Notes: a model not told the origin generated them from the letters alone. A DNA stretch of 64,000 bases from Calditerrivibrio sp. (GCA_026415135.1 JAOAHS010000026.1:38062-102061), one strand, 5' to 3'. Numbered from the stretch's first letter, positions 26,922-35,988 are shown. Program-made: numbers and translations.

Positions 26922-27037
26922 TGGAAAAATTTAAGTGTATCGTATGTGAGTATGTTCATACAGGAGAAAAACCACCCAAGAAGTGTCCAGTATGTGGAGC
27001 TGACGAGACCAATTTTAAAAAGATAAAACCTCAATAG
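26921..27037 (+). CDS. Small rubredoxin-like protein, 38 aa
   Basis: A short gene, ATG 26921 to TAG 27035-27037, starting within the nfu stop. The 38-residue product has two C-x2-C pairs, CIVC (6-9) and CPVC (22-25), in the pattern of a rubredoxin-like iron site, like the C-terminal domain of rubrerythrin (compare KCPICG in the rubrerythrin at 47431-47931). It probably binds one iron or zinc. Its place at the end of an Fe-S assembly operon suggests an electron or iron role, which is inference. Confidence 0.82.
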   Translation: MEKFKCIVCEYVHTGEKPPKKCPVCGADETNFKKIKPQ

Positions 27038-27039
27038 GT

Positions 27040-27066
27040 GATAAGGGCGGATGCACCGCCTTTATC
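27040..27066. terminator. Bidirectional hairpin terminator between convergent genes
   Basis: GATAAGGGCGG, loop ATGCA, CCGCCTTTATC: an 11-bp stem with one G-T wobble, located between the end of the rubredoxin-like gene and the end of the LysR gene. A-rich and T-rich flanks are within the stem, so it can serve both strands. Confidence 0.75.
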
Positions 27067-27973
27067 TTGTTAATGAGCTGTTAAAATTGTAGTTTTGTAT
27101 AAGTTCGAGGAAACTTTTTATAAGTTTTTTACTAGTTTTTCTTTTGTTGTAAGCTAAAAAGATATCTTTTTCAACAACCAGATCCACTATAGGTATGCCT
27201 CTGATGTCGTTGCTGCAAACATCTTTGATTAGAGCCAGTTCGCTGACAAAGGCTATACCTAAACCATTTTTAACGGAGTGTATGATCCCATGGGTTGAAG
27301 ACATGATAGCTGTTGCATTTAGACTTTCAAAATCGTACCCCTTTGATTTAAGGGCATATTCGACCGCAGCCCTTGTTCCAGAACCAACTTCTCGGATAAC
27401 AAACTTTTCATTTATAATTTCATCTAAAAAAACATTATTTCGGGAATAGAAAGGGTGCTCTTTATTTACAGCTAATACAATTCTGTCCTTGAGGATTGTT
27501 TTGTATTCTAAATCCTTTTTGGGTATTTTTCTTGCGACTATGGCAAGATCTAAGATACCATCGACTAACCTTTGAATGATCATCTGCGAGCTCGCTATAT
27601 CCATGGTAAAAAAGGTTTTTGGGTATTTATTGTTAAACTCTTTTATTATTGATGGTAGTATAAACTCCGCTATTATTGTGCTAGAACCTATCTTTATGTT
27701 ACCACTTATTTCGTTTAAAAACTCTTTTATTGCTTCGATGGATCGTTCCCTAAGGTCGATCATATCCACTGCATAGTCATAAAAGACCTGTCCAGATTCT
27801 GTCAAAACTACTTCCCTAGACAACCTATCAAAAAGTTTTATACCTAATTCCTCTTCAAGGGTGTTTATATGTGTGGAAACTGTAGGTTGGCTGAGTAACA
27901 TCTTTTCTGCAGCCCTCGAAAATGATTTGTATTTAGCGACATACACAAAAGCTTCTATCTGTTTAAAGTCCAT
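27062..27973 (-). CDS. LysR-family transcriptional regulator
   Basis: 303 aa. The N-terminal winged helix-turn-helix (residues 1-60, FSRAAEKMLLSQPTVSTHIN) and the C-terminal periplasmic-binding-like effector domain (about 90-295) are typical. The N-terminus MDFKQIEAFVYVAKYKSFSR resembles CysL-like regulators and those associated with selenium metabolism; I cannot assign an effector. It is divergent from the DUF47/Pit phosphate genes with 157 bp between, so it may control them. Two exact copies of CCTTATTATA (27981-27990 and 28001-28010) lie 20 bp apart before its start; one overlaps its own Shine-Dalgarno. Confidence 0.92.
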   Translation of the reverse strand: MDFKQIEAFVYVAKYKSFSRAAEKMLLSQPTVSTHINTLEEELGIKLFDRLSREVVLTESGQVFYDYAVDMIDLRERSIEAIKEFLNEISGNIKIGSSTIIAEFILPSIIKEFNNKYPKTFFTMDIASSQMIIQRLVDGILDLAIVARKIPKKDLEYKTILKDRIVLAVNKEHPFYSRNNVFLDEIINEKFVIREVGSGTRAAVEYALKSKGYDFESLNATAIMSSTHGIIHSVKNGLGIAFVSELALIKDVCSNDIRGIPIVDLVVEKDIFLAYNKRKTSKKLIKSFLELIQNYNFNSSLTR

Positions 27974-28130
27974 ACGATCTCCTTATTATACTTTATTTAA
28001 CCTTATTATAAATCATAGAAAAAATCAATACTGAAATATAACGCTTTTGTGGCTATAACGATGTTTGTAAAAAAAATGTAGAAAATTGTTAAAAGAAATG
28101 TTAAAAAAATTAAAAACATATGGAGGTTTT

Positions 28131-28748
28131 ATGTTTGGGTTGATACCTAAGGAAGAGAAGTTTTTCTTGCTTTTTCAGGATATGACAAAGTTATTGATTG
28201 AAGGGGCGCATTTATTGAAGGAGTTAACAGAGAATTTTGCGGAGATTGAACATTTTCAAAAGAGAATAAAAGAGGTTGAGCATGAGGGGGATAAAAAAAC
28301 TCATGAAATAATACAAAAGCTCAATAAGACTTTTATTACACCTATCGACAGAGAGGATATATATGATTTGGCTGCAGCACTCGATGATATCCTTGATCTT
28401 ATAGATGCTTCTGCTCAGAGATTAGCCCTTTATAAGGTGGACACTATAACGTTTGAATGTAAATCTTTTGCTTTTATTATTCTTAAATCATGTCAGGCAC
28501 TGGATAAGGCTGTGAGAAAAATGGATAAGAAACATGAAGAGGTTAATGAGTCCTTTGTGGAAATAAACGAATTAGAAAATGAAGCTGATAGGGTTTTGAG
28601 GGAATCCCTCGGCAAGCTTTTTAGCGATGAAAAGGATCCAATCAGGCTTATAAAGTGGAAAGAGATTTACGAAACTTTAGAGAAAGTTACAGATAAGTGT
28701 GAGGATGCAGCGAACATAATCGAAACTGTGGTGGTAAAACATGCTTGA
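28131..28748 (+). CDS. DUF47/PhoU-like phosphate transport accessory protein
   Basis: 205 aa and all-helical, of the DUF47 (TIGR00153) family related to PhoU. Motifs include FGLIPKEEKFFLLF at the start, EHEGDKKTHEIIQKLNKTFITPIDREDIYDLA in the middle (read as two adjoining parts) and DKCEDAANIIE at the end. An in-frame ATG exists at 28086, but ATG 28131 has GGAGG 5 nt upstream and begins with the family's usual MFGL. It overlaps pit by 8 bp. In other bacteria such proteins modulate the Pit transporter encoded next to them. Confidence 0.93.
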   Translation: MFGLIPKEEKFFLLFQDMTKLLIEGAHLLKELTENFAEIEHFQKRIKEVEHEGDKKTHEIIQKLNKTFITPIDREDIYDLAAALDDILDLIDASAQRLALYKVDTITFECKSFAFIILKSCQALDKAVRKMDKKHEEVNESFVEINELENEADRVLRESLGKLFSDEKDPIRLIKWKEIYETLEKVTDKCEDAANIIETVVVKHA

Positions 28749-29742
28749 TATCTCGTTTATACTTTTAATATTAGTATTGTTAACTGCTCTTACATTCGAT
28801 TATATAAATGGGTTTCATGACACGGCCAATGCTATTGCCACATGTGTATCCACGAGGGCTTTATCAGTAAAAGCTGCCATTGTTATGGCGGCAGGATTAA
28901 ATTTCTTGGGAGCTATAATATCCACAAAAGTTGCCACAACCATTGGTAAAGGGATAGTGGATGCCTCAACTATTACCCAGACAGTTATATTGGCGGGATT
29001 AGTGGGTGCTATAACTTGGAACTTAATAACCTGGTATTATGGTATACCATCCTCATCATCCCATGCCCTTATCGGTGGTATTATGGGTTCCGTTATCGCC
29101 CATGCTGGTTTTAATGCTCTTTTGTGGGGTGGATTGAAGAAGATTATTTTATCCCTAATAATCTCCCCAATTATTGGAGCATTTTTCGGTTTCTTTTTTA
29201 TGGTTATTATTTTTCGCCTTTTTCATAAAAAAAATCCTCATGTTTTAAATAGAAATTTTAGGTTTTTACAAATATTGTCTGCGAGTTTTATGGCTTTTTC
29301 CCATGGAACAGCGGATGCCCAGAAGACTATGGGTATAATGACTATGGCTCTTGTTAGCTATGGAACTCTTGATACATTTGTTGTTCCCACATGGGTTAAG
29401 GGATCTGCTGCTTTAGCTATGGCACTTGGAACTGCTGCTGGTGGATGGCGTATAATTAAAACATTGGGCAAGGATTTTGTTAAACTCCAGCCTGTTCATG
29501 GTTTTGCTGCGGAAACATCTTCTGCAGCTGTGATATTGGGTGCAGCTTCTATTGGTATGCCTGTGAGTACAACCCATGTTATAACGTCTTCAATATTGGG
29601 TGTGGGACTATCCAAAAGACTAACAGCAGTTAACTGGATAGTGGCCCAAAGGATCGTTTCTGCTTGGGTGATTACGATACCAGCCTCAGCATTGGTAGCT
29701 GCTATAATATATGTGCTTATTACCCAATTTTTACCTGCATAA
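28741..29742 (+). CDS. pit: Low-affinity inorganic phosphate transporter (PiT family)
   Basis: 333 aa integral membrane protein with about 10 hydrophobic segments and the internal duplication of the PiT family. The first signature is GFHDTANAIATCVSTRAL near residues 21-38, and the second is FSHGTADAQKTMGIM near 187-201. Further conserved stretches are GIPSSSSHALIGG and GMPVSTTHVITSSILGVG. It imports phosphate as a metal complex with protons or sodium. It is translated together with the DUF47 gene (8-bp overlap). A strong hairpin follows. Confidence 0.94.
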   Translation: MLDISFILLILVLLTALTFDYINGFHDTANAIATCVSTRALSVKAAIVMAAGLNFLGAIISTKVATTIGKGIVDASTITQTVILAGLVGAITWNLITWYYGIPSSSSHALIGGIMGSVIAHAGFNALLWGGLKKIILSLIISPIIGAFFGFFFMVIIFRLFHKKNPHVLNRNFRFLQILSASFMAFSHGTADAQKTMGIMTMALVSYGTLDTFVVPTWVKGSAALAMALGTAAGGWRIIKTLGKDFVKLQPVHGFAAETSSAAVILGAASIGMPVSTTHVITSSILGVGLSKRLTAVNWIVAQRIVSAWVITIPASALVAAIIYVLITQFLPA

Positions 29743-29745
29743 AGA

Positions 29746-29765
29746 AGGCTGGCTTAGGCCAGCCT
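29746..29765. terminator. Hairpin terminator between pit and serA
   Basis: AGGCTGGC, loop TTAG, GCCAGCCT: a perfect 8-bp GC-rich stem in the 25 bp between two convergent genes. It is symmetrical, so it probably serves both directions; the T-run is poor on either strand. Confidence 0.65.
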
Positions 29766-29767
29766 AA

Positions 29768-31390
29768 TTATAGATCTATGACTTTTGCATCTATCATGCC
29801 GTCTATTTTTAGGATCTCTTCTAATACGTCCTTTGGTATTGGGTTATCCACTGAGACAAAGGCTATTGCTTCCCCTTGCTTCTGTCTTGAAAGCTCGAAG
29901 CCAGCTATATTTATCTGTCTGTTGCCTAATATTGTACCTACTTTTCCGATAACACCTGGCCTATCGTAGTTGTTAAAATATAAGAACGTACCAGTTGGTA
30001 TGACATCAAAATAAAAGTTGTCGATGAAGATTACCCTACCTTTATTATCATTAAATACAGTTCCGCCTATGATCTTTTCCTCTTTATCCGTTTTTATTTT
30101 TATTACTATAAGATCATTAAATTTGTCATAAGATGATAGTTTTTGTTCCATAACTTCTATATTTCTATCTTTTGCAAGGTAAGAGGAGCTTATGTATGAT
30201 ACAGTTTCCTTCAAGCTTACCTCTAACAGCCCTTTAATACCCGCAATGGTAAATGGCTGATAACTAAAGGGGGTATCAAATGTTCTCTCACATACATCTT
30301 CTTCGAATCTTTTTCCAACAAGTGTAAAAGTAACAGATTCTATTCTACCTTTGACAATTTGGGCTCCTAATTTTCCCATCTGTTCCACAAGCTCAAAGTA
30401 TCTTTGGAGCTCTTCTGAAAGTTGTGATTTCATAAATGGTATATTAACGGCATTCATATAGGATTTACCGTATAGTGCATTGAGCACATTTTCAGCTATG
30501 ATTACTGCTACACCCTTTTGCCCTTCATGGGTGTTGGCTCCTATATGTGGAGTAACAAAGATATTGTCGAGGGTTAGAAGTTTATTGTCTACAGGGGGTT
30601 CTTCTTCAAATACGTCAATACCTGCAGCAAAAACCTTACCAGACTTAACTGCCTCATAAAGGTCGTTTTCGTTAACTATACCACCTCTTGCACAGTTTAT
30701 TATGATAACACCATCTTTCATTTTCATTATCTGTTCTTTTGTTATCATATTGTAGGTTTCTTTTGTAAGAGGAGTGTGAAAGGTTATGATATCCACTTCT
30801 TTTATGAGTTGGTCTAAATTATCATAAAGTTTTACCCCCAAGGAGTCAGCTTTAGATTTTTTTATATATGGATCATAAGCTATGACTTTCATACCAAAAC
30901 TTTTAGCTCGTATAGCCACATTACTTCCGATCCTCCCTAACCCAACAATGCCTAAGACTTTGTTGTAAAGCTGAATACCCATGAATTTTTTTCTGTCCCA
31001 TTCTCCTGATTTTAAGGACTGATTTGCAAGGGGAATTTTTCTGGCAGCCGCTAACATCATACCCATCGTAAGTTCTGTAGCAGCAAGGGTATTACCTGTG
31101 GGTGCATTCATTACGATGATACCTTTTCTACTAGCGGCTTCAATATCAACGTTATCAAGGCCTACACCAGCTCTACCTATGATTTTTAATCTGCCGGGGT
31201 TCTCTATAAGGTCAGCAGTTACTGTGGTACCACTTCTTGTTATTACTGCATCATATTCTCCGATTATTCCTTTTAGTTCGTTGTTTTTTATACCTGGTCT
31301 TATGTCTACCTCAATATTGGGATCTGATTTTAGGATAGAGATACCTTCATCAGCGATATGATCTGTTATTAATATCTTAAATTTGGACAT
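29768..31390 (-). CDS. serA: D-3-phosphoglycerate dehydrogenase (long form)
   Basis: First enzyme of serine synthesis, oxidising 3-phosphoglycerate with NAD+. It is 540 aa, the long form with substrate-binding, NAD-binding, intervening ASB and C-terminal ACT domains. Motifs: GRAGVGLDNVDIEAA near 72-86, the nucleotide loop LGIVGLGRIGSNVA near 145-158, the catalytic E in FEEEPP and H in PHIGANT near 280-287, and the ACT domain start FNNYDRPGVIGKVG near 468-481. The ACT domain probably gives serine feedback control. Serine made here feeds the cysE/iscS locus in region 4. Confidence 0.96.
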   Translation of the reverse strand: MSKFKILITDHIADEGISILKSDPNIEVDIRPGIKNNELKGIIGEYDAVITRSGTTVTADLIENPGRLKIIGRAGVGLDNVDIEAASRKGIIVMNAPTGNTLAATELTMGMMLAAARKIPLANQSLKSGEWDRKKFMGIQLYNKVLGIVGLGRIGSNVAIRAKSFGMKVIAYDPYIKKSKADSLGVKLYDNLDQLIKEVDIITFHTPLTKETYNMITKEQIMKMKDGVIIINCARGGIVNENDLYEAVKSGKVFAAGIDVFEEEPPVDNKLLTLDNIFVTPHIGANTHEGQKGVAVIIAENVLNALYGKSYMNAVNIPFMKSQLSEELQRYFELVEQMGKLGAQIVKGRIESVTFTLVGKRFEEDVCERTFDTPFSYQPFTIAGIKGLLEVSLKETVSYISSSYLAKDRNIEVMEQKLSSYDKFNDLIVIKIKTDKEEKIIGGTVFNDNKGRVIFIDNFYFDVIPTGTFLYFNNYDRPGVIGKVGTILGNRQINIAGFELSRQKQGEAIAFVSVDNPIPKDVLEEILKIDGMIDAKVIDL

Positions 31391-31511
31391 AACGACTCCT
31401 ATTTTTTTTACAGTTTTTAAATCAACTTTTTTATTATTTCAACCTAAAAAAAATCTTTAATATCATAATACGGTGTTATATTTTTATTTTAAAAAATGAT
31501 AATGAAAGTTC

Positions 31512-31539
31512 TTGACAATTTAAAAAAATCAAGTAATAC
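31512..31539 (+). promoter_or_regulatory. Candidate promoter of the XRE-cupin regulator
   Basis: A perfect TTGACA (31512-31517) with a 16-bp spacer and a weak -10, TAATAC (31534-31539), 27 bp before the ATG at 31567. A poor -10 would suit an autoregulated or activated promoter. Confidence 0.45.
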
Positions 31540-31566
31540 TGAACTAAATATTTGATAGAGGTAGCT

Positions 31567-32172
31567 ATGGAAGATTTTAATATAAATATAGGGGAAAGGA
31601 TAAAAAGGCTCAGGCATCTTAAAAATTTGACTTTACAGGATGTGGCTAATTTTACAGGTTTTTCTAAAGCACTTATTTCCCAGATAGAAAATAATGTAGT
31701 AACTCCACCTATTTCAACTCTTGCTAAGATTGCTAAAGTTTTAAATGTTAAGATGGTTTACTTTTTTGAGGAAGATCTTGATTTTAAGGAATACTACTTG
31801 GTAAAAAAGGATGAAAGAAAAGTCGCTTATCGAGAGGGTGCCAAGCACGGTTATATTTACGAGGAGTTAGCTCATATTAAAAACAATGATATTTTTGAAT
31901 CTTTTATTGTTACAATAAAGCCAGAACCGAGAGAGAAAAAGCTTTTTAGTCATGATGGATATGAGTTTATGTATATTCTTGATGGTGGGATAAGGATGTA
32001 TCTCAATAACGATGTTGTTATTTTAGAGGAAGGTGATTCCATCTCTTTCAGCTCAAAGATACCCCATTATGCTGAAGCTCTCCACGAAAAAGATGCTAAG
32101 ATATTGAGCATCAGAATGAAATCTGTAGATATAAAATCTATTATCAATCAGATGAAGAAAAAGGAAGATTAA
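31567..32172 (+). CDS. XRE-family regulator with cupin domain
   Basis: 201 aa. The N-terminal helix-turn-helix (RIKRLRHLKNLTLQDVANFT, then GFSKALISQIENN, about 8-60) is joined to a C-terminal cupin sensor (about 105-185; HDGYEFMYILDGGIRMYL, LEEGDSISFSSKIPHYAE). This HTH-cupin class often binds small metabolites and controls amino acid, sugar or polyamine genes next to it. ATG 31567 with AGAGG 5 nt away is preferred over TTG at 31552. It is convergent with the peptide ABC genes (3-bp gap) and divergent from serA; either could be a target. Confidence 0.9.
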   Translation: MEDFNINIGERIKRLRHLKNLTLQDVANFTGFSKALISQIENNVVTPPISTLAKIAKVLNVKMVYFFEEDLDFKEYYLVKKDERKVAYREGAKHGYIYEELAHIKNNDIFESFIVTIKPEPREKKLFSHDGYEFMYILDGGIRMYLNNDVVILEEGDSISFSSKIPHYAEALHEKDAKILSIRMKSVDIKSIINQMKKKED

Positions 32173-32175
32173 TCG

Positions 32176-32988
32176 CTATTGATCTGTTTTGGGATCTAAT
32201 ATATCCCTGAGACCCTCGCCTGTTAAATTAAATCCTAGTACTGCTAATAAAATGCATAACCCTGGAAAAAGGGAAAGCCACCACGCAAACATGATATTGT
32301 CCTTTCCGGAGGTTATTATATTCCCCCATGATGGTGTAGGGGGTTGAACCCCCAAACCTAAAAAGCTGAGTGCAGACTCCACAAGTATGGAGCTGGCTAC
32401 CCCTAAGGTTGCTGATACTAATACAGGGGAGACAACGTTTGGTAAGATATGTTTAAATATTATGACTCTTTTTTTAAGACCAGATACTTTTGCGGCAATT
32501 ATATAATCTCTTTCTGTTATACTCCATGTTTCTGCCCTCACCATTCTTGCAACTCCCATCCAGCTTGTGATCCCTATAACCATCATTATATTATATATTG
32601 AGGGTTTTAAAAAAGCAATAACGGCCAGTATTAAGAAGAAGGTTGGGAAACAAAGAGCTATATCTACTATCCTCATCAGTATCACATCCACCCATCCTTT
32701 AAAAAAGCCAGAGATTAAACCTATAGCTGTACCAATAATCACAGATATTCCCACTGATATAAAACCCACTGATAATGATATTCTTGTGCCATATACTACT
32801 CTGCTGAATACATCCCTGCCTAATTCATCAGTACCAAATAAATTCTTTGAAGAGGGTGGATTTAAAATATTGGTGAGATTGATCTCTGTGGGATCGTAAG
32901 GCGCAATGATAGGAGCCAAAAGAGCTACAAGTGCGAAAAATAGAATTATCGATATACCAAAGAGGAATAGTTTATTCTTTTTTGCCAT
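32176..32988 (-). CDS. Peptide/nickel ABC transporter permease, DppC/OppC type
   Basis: 270 aa inner-membrane permease with about six membrane helices. The N-terminal OppC-type segment has PYDPTEINLTNILNPPS followed by FGTDELGRDVFSRVVYGTR (about 32-68), and the EAA loop that docks the ATPases reads GVARMVRAETWSITERDYIIAAK near 145-167 (two adjoining parts). It overlaps the partner permease by 17 bp. No ATPase genes (DppD/DppF) follow; the downstream gene is convergent, so the ATPases must be encoded elsewhere. Confidence 0.93.
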   Translation of the reverse strand: MAKKNKLFLFGISIILFFALVALLAPIIAPYDPTEINLTNILNPPSSKNLFGTDELGRDVFSRVVYGTRISLSVGFISVGISVIIGTAIGLISGFFKGWVDVILMRIVDIALCFPTFFLILAVIAFLKPSIYNIMMVIGITSWMGVARMVRAETWSITERDYIIAAKVSGLKKRVIIFKHILPNVVSPVLVSATLGVASSILVESALSFLGLGVQPPTPSWGNIITSGKDNIMFAWWLSLFPGLCILLAVLGFNLTGEGLRDILDPKTDQ

Positions 32989-33955
32989 ACCTGATTCTCG
33001 GGTCAGCTATTGCATAGCAGATATCGGCTATAAGGTTTCCAAGCAAAGTTAGAAATGCACCTATTACAAGTATACCCATTATTACCGGATAATCCCTCAT
33101 CATAACAGCTTGATAAAAGAGCTGTCCCATACCTGGAATTGAGAAGATCGACTCAAATATAACACTACCCCCTATCAGACCTGGAATAGATAGCCCCAGA
33201 ATGGTTATAGCTGGTAAAAGTGCATTCCTTAGGGCATGTTTGAATATCACGCTCTTTTTTGGTAATCCTCTGGCGTAGGCAGCTATGATGTAATCTTCGT
33301 TTAATACGTCAAGCATACTACTTTTTACAAATCTACTGAAGCCAGCTATTCCACCAAAAACTGAAATGACAACAGGGAGTGTTGAGTGCCAGATGATATC
33401 AAGGATCTTTTCCGGGAAGCTGAGACTATCAAAGTCGTAAGAGGTTAGACCTGAGATTGGTAGCCAACCTTTGATTACACCAAAATAATAAGCAGATAAG
33501 AGTGCTAACCAGAATGTGGGAATAGCAAACCCAACATATACGAACAGGGTGGTAAGTTTGTCAAAAAAAGAGTTTTTATATACAGCAGCGAAAACACCCA
33601 GAGGAATTGATAATAAAATAATAAGCATCATGGATGCTATATTTAAATATAGTGTTACAGGGATCTTTTCTAAGATCTTATCAAGAACAGGTTTTTGATC
33701 CGAAGCAAAAGAGTTACCAAAATCAAAGAGTATCATCTTTTTTAACCAAATCCAGTACCTTTCTAATATAGGTTTGTCAAGTTGGTACATTTTTATAAAT
33801 TTTTGGTAAGCCGTTTCTGAAATCTTTGGGTTCATGGAAGAAAGAAACTGAGCAGGGTCTCCGGGTGCAAGATTAACCACTAAAAAGGATATTAGTGTGA
33901 TCCCGATGATCATCGGTATCATACCCAAACATCTTTTAAGTATATATGTTAACAT
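32972..33955 (-). CDS. Peptide/nickel ABC transporter permease, DppB/OppB type
   Basis: 327 aa with about six membrane helices. The N-terminus MLTYILKRCLGMIPMIIGIT and NLAPGDPAQFL near 28-38 are characteristic of the B subunit, as is the C-terminal EAA region with VLNEDYIIAAYARGLPKKSV near 216-235. The protein forms the pore with the C subunit in the next gene. Together with the binding protein upstream it forms the membrane and capture parts of a peptide-type importer. Confidence 0.93.
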   Translation of the reverse strand: MLTYILKRCLGMIPMIIGITLISFLVVNLAPGDPAQFLSSMNPKISETAYQKFIKMYQLDKPILERYWIWLKKMILFDFGNSFASDQKPVLDKILEKIPVTLYLNIASMMLIILLSIPLGVFAAVYKNSFFDKLTTLFVYVGFAIPTFWLALLSAYYFGVIKGWLPISGLTSYDFDSLSFPEKILDIIWHSTLPVVISVFGGIAGFSRFVKSSMLDVLNEDYIIAAYARGLPKKSVIFKHALRNALLPAITILGLSIPGLIGGSVIFESIFSIPGMGQLFYQAVMMRDYPVIMGILVIGAFLTLLGNLIADICYAIADPRIRYGKKE

Positions 33956-33957
33956 AG

Positions 33958-35574
33958 CTATTTAGTCAAATTATACTTTCTTTCTTCTTTTTCCACATAC
34001 CAGTCTATGAAGTTGTGCATAATCCCAGCAGGTGCTTCCTCAATATTTTTAAATCGCTTATGTACTGCTATCAATGCCTTAGGATAATAAAGAAACGTAT
34101 AGGGCTGATCTTCAGCGAGTATTCTGGATATCTCATGGTAGATCTCCTTCCGCTTATTAACATCAAATTCTAATCTACCTTTTTCAATGAGTTCATCAAT
34201 TTTTTTGTTTTGATAACAGATGAAATTAAGGTTTTTGCCATTACAACGGGAGGAATGCCAAACATCGTATGGATCTGGTTCCATAGGTATGGTCCAACCG
34301 AGTATGACAGCATCAAACGTTCTTTTGTTTATATATTCGTTTATAAAGGTCGCCCATTCTAAGATCCTAATTTCTACTTTTATACCTAACTTTTTCCAGG
34401 TTTGTTGTAGAATTTCAGCGATGGAGCTTCTTGTAGTATTCCCCTGATTTGTCATAATTACAAAGCTAAAAGGCTTACCATCTTTTTCTAAGATACCATC
34501 TCCATTTCTATCCTCAAAGCCGGCTTCTTTTAATAATGATTTTGCTTTATAAAGATCGAAATTATACTTTGTTAAGTTATCTGTGTACCATATTGTCCCT
34601 GGTTTAAAAGGGCTATATGCTGCTTCACCAAGTCCAAAGAGCACACCTTTTATGATATCCTCTTTGGGGGTTGCATAGGAGAGAGCTTGTCTTACTCTTT
34701 TGTCTTGAAAAAGGGGATTTCTTAGATTGTAACCTATGTATGTATAAGAGTTTGATAAGTAGGTGTATTTATTGAAGCTTTCAACAAATCTGGGATTGCT
34801 TGTTTGTTTTGCAAACTGAAGTGGTGACATGCCCATCATGTCTAAATTCTTGTTTAAAAGCTCTAAAAACATAGTGGCAGTATCAGGTATTATCTTCATG
34901 GTGTATCTATCGAGATTTGGTCTTCCTTCATAGTATTGATCGTAGGCTTCAAGTGTTATTGAGTGTCCAGATTTCCATTCTTTGAATTTGTATGGCCCTG
35001 TACCAATAGGTGCTCTTTGGAGTTCAGATTTTGTTATGGGAGTGCTTTTAAGTCTATGGGATGGTAGAATGGCTACAGTCCAGCTTGATAGTGCGGGTGC
35101 ATAGGGGATCTTGTAATGTACTTTTACGGTGTATTTATCAGGGGTTTCAACTCTGTCTATAATCCTGAAATCAGAGTCGTAAGCTGTAGGGGTATTGTTA
35201 TCCACTATGGTTTCATAGGTAAACTTTACATCCTCAGATGTAAATTCCTTTCCATCATGCCATTTAACACCTTGTCGTAGATAGAATGTTATTGTTTTTT
35301 TATTTTCAGATAAATCCCATTTATAGGCCAGATCGCCAACTAAATTTAGATTTTTATCATACTTTAACAACCCATTGTAAATAAGTGAAGCCACTGAATG
35401 GGATGAAGAGTCTGTTGCTAAAATGGGGATAAGATTACTTGGCTCTCCAATACTCCCCTCAATCATGACATCTCCAAATTTGGAAGATGTAGCTTTTCTT
35501 TTAATCTTTTGAGGGTCGTCTTTACATCCTATAACTAAAATTAGTAACAATAAAGAAAGTATTTTTTGTAACAT
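33958..35574 (-). CDS. Extracellular solute-binding lipoprotein, family 5 (peptide type)
   Basis: 538 aa. A signal peptide with lipobox (LLLLILVIGC, cysteine near residue 17) anchors it to a membrane. The body is an SBP family 5 protein: LAYKWDLSENKKTITFYLR near 83-101, GVKWHDGKEFTSEDVKFTYE near 103-122, PIGTGPYKFKEW near 193-204 and DKRVRQALSYATPKEDI near 290-306. It captures peptides or related ligands such as nickel chelates; the ligand cannot be read from sequence. It lies 2 bp before the DppB-type gene, and secG is just upstream. Confidence 0.92.
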   Translation of the reverse strand: MLQKILSLLLLILVIGCKDDPQKIKRKATSSKFGDVMIEGSIGEPSNLIPILATDSSSHSVASLIYNGLLKYDKNLNLVGDLAYKWDLSENKKTITFYLRQGVKWHDGKEFTSEDVKFTYETIVDNNTPTAYDSDFRIIDRVETPDKYTVKVHYKIPYAPALSSWTVAILPSHRLKSTPITKSELQRAPIGTGPYKFKEWKSGHSITLEAYDQYYEGRPNLDRYTMKIIPDTATMFLELLNKNLDMMGMSPLQFAKQTSNPRFVESFNKYTYLSNSYTYIGYNLRNPLFQDKRVRQALSYATPKEDIIKGVLFGLGEAAYSPFKPGTIWYTDNLTKYNFDLYKAKSLLKEAGFEDRNGDGILEKDGKPFSFVIMTNQGNTTRSSIAEILQQTWKKLGIKVEIRILEWATFINEYINKRTFDAVILGWTIPMEPDPYDVWHSSRCNGKNLNFICYQNKKIDELIEKGRLEFDVNKRKEIYHEISRILAEDQPYTFLYYPKALIAVHKRFKNIEEAPAGIMHNFIDWYVEKEERKYNLTK

Positions 35575-35580
35575 TATTTG

Positions 35581-35901
35581 CTATTTGCTTTGCATTGGTA
35601 CTATCGGTTTGTTTTGTTGTTGATTTTGTATGGGTTGATTGGGCAGTTTGTTTATCACAGAACTACCAGTTTTGCCAGAGGTTGACATAATGGTAAGGGT
35701 GATGGATGTGGTAAAAAATATTATCACCAAAACTGTGGTGATCTTTGACATGATGTTTTCTGGGGTACCAGGCCCAAACATGTCAGAGGAGCCTCCACCA
35801 AAAGCCTCCTTTAAACTGGAACCTTTACCTGATTGTATTAAAATAGCTAATATTAACAATACACTTATAAATACATGAAAGCCTAACACAATTGCGTACA
35901 T
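35581..35901 (-). CDS. secG: Protein translocase subunit SecG
   Basis: Auxiliary membrane subunit of the SecYEG channel. 106 aa with two membrane helices (YAIVLGFHVFISVLLILAIL and about residues 50-72) and the conserved cytoplasmic loop LIQSGKGSSLKEAFGGGSSD between them. The C-terminus is a Pro/Gln-rich hydrophilic tail. It sits 6 bp upstream of the binding lipoprotein gene and has a good divergent promoter. Confidence 0.93.
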   Translation of the reverse strand: MYAIVLGFHVFISVLLILAILIQSGKGSSLKEAFGGGSSDMFGPGTPENIMSKITTVLVIIFFTTSITLTIMSTSGKTGSSVINKLPNQPIQNQQQNKPIVPMQSK

Positions 35902-35934
35902 CGAATTCTGCTCCTTTGTTTATATTTGAACTTT

Positions 35935-35964
35935 ATTATAAATACATTTCAACTGGGATGTCAA
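35935..35964 (-). promoter_or_regulatory. Predicted sigma-70 promoter for secG and the ABC genes
   Basis: On the minus strand TTGACA (35959-35964), an 18-bp spacer and TATAAT (35935-35940): both hexamers are perfect. It lies 34 bp before the secG ATG and back-to-back with the HIT-gene promoter. Confidence 0.75.
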
Positions 35965-35988
35965 TAAGAAAAGGTGGATCATTAAATG

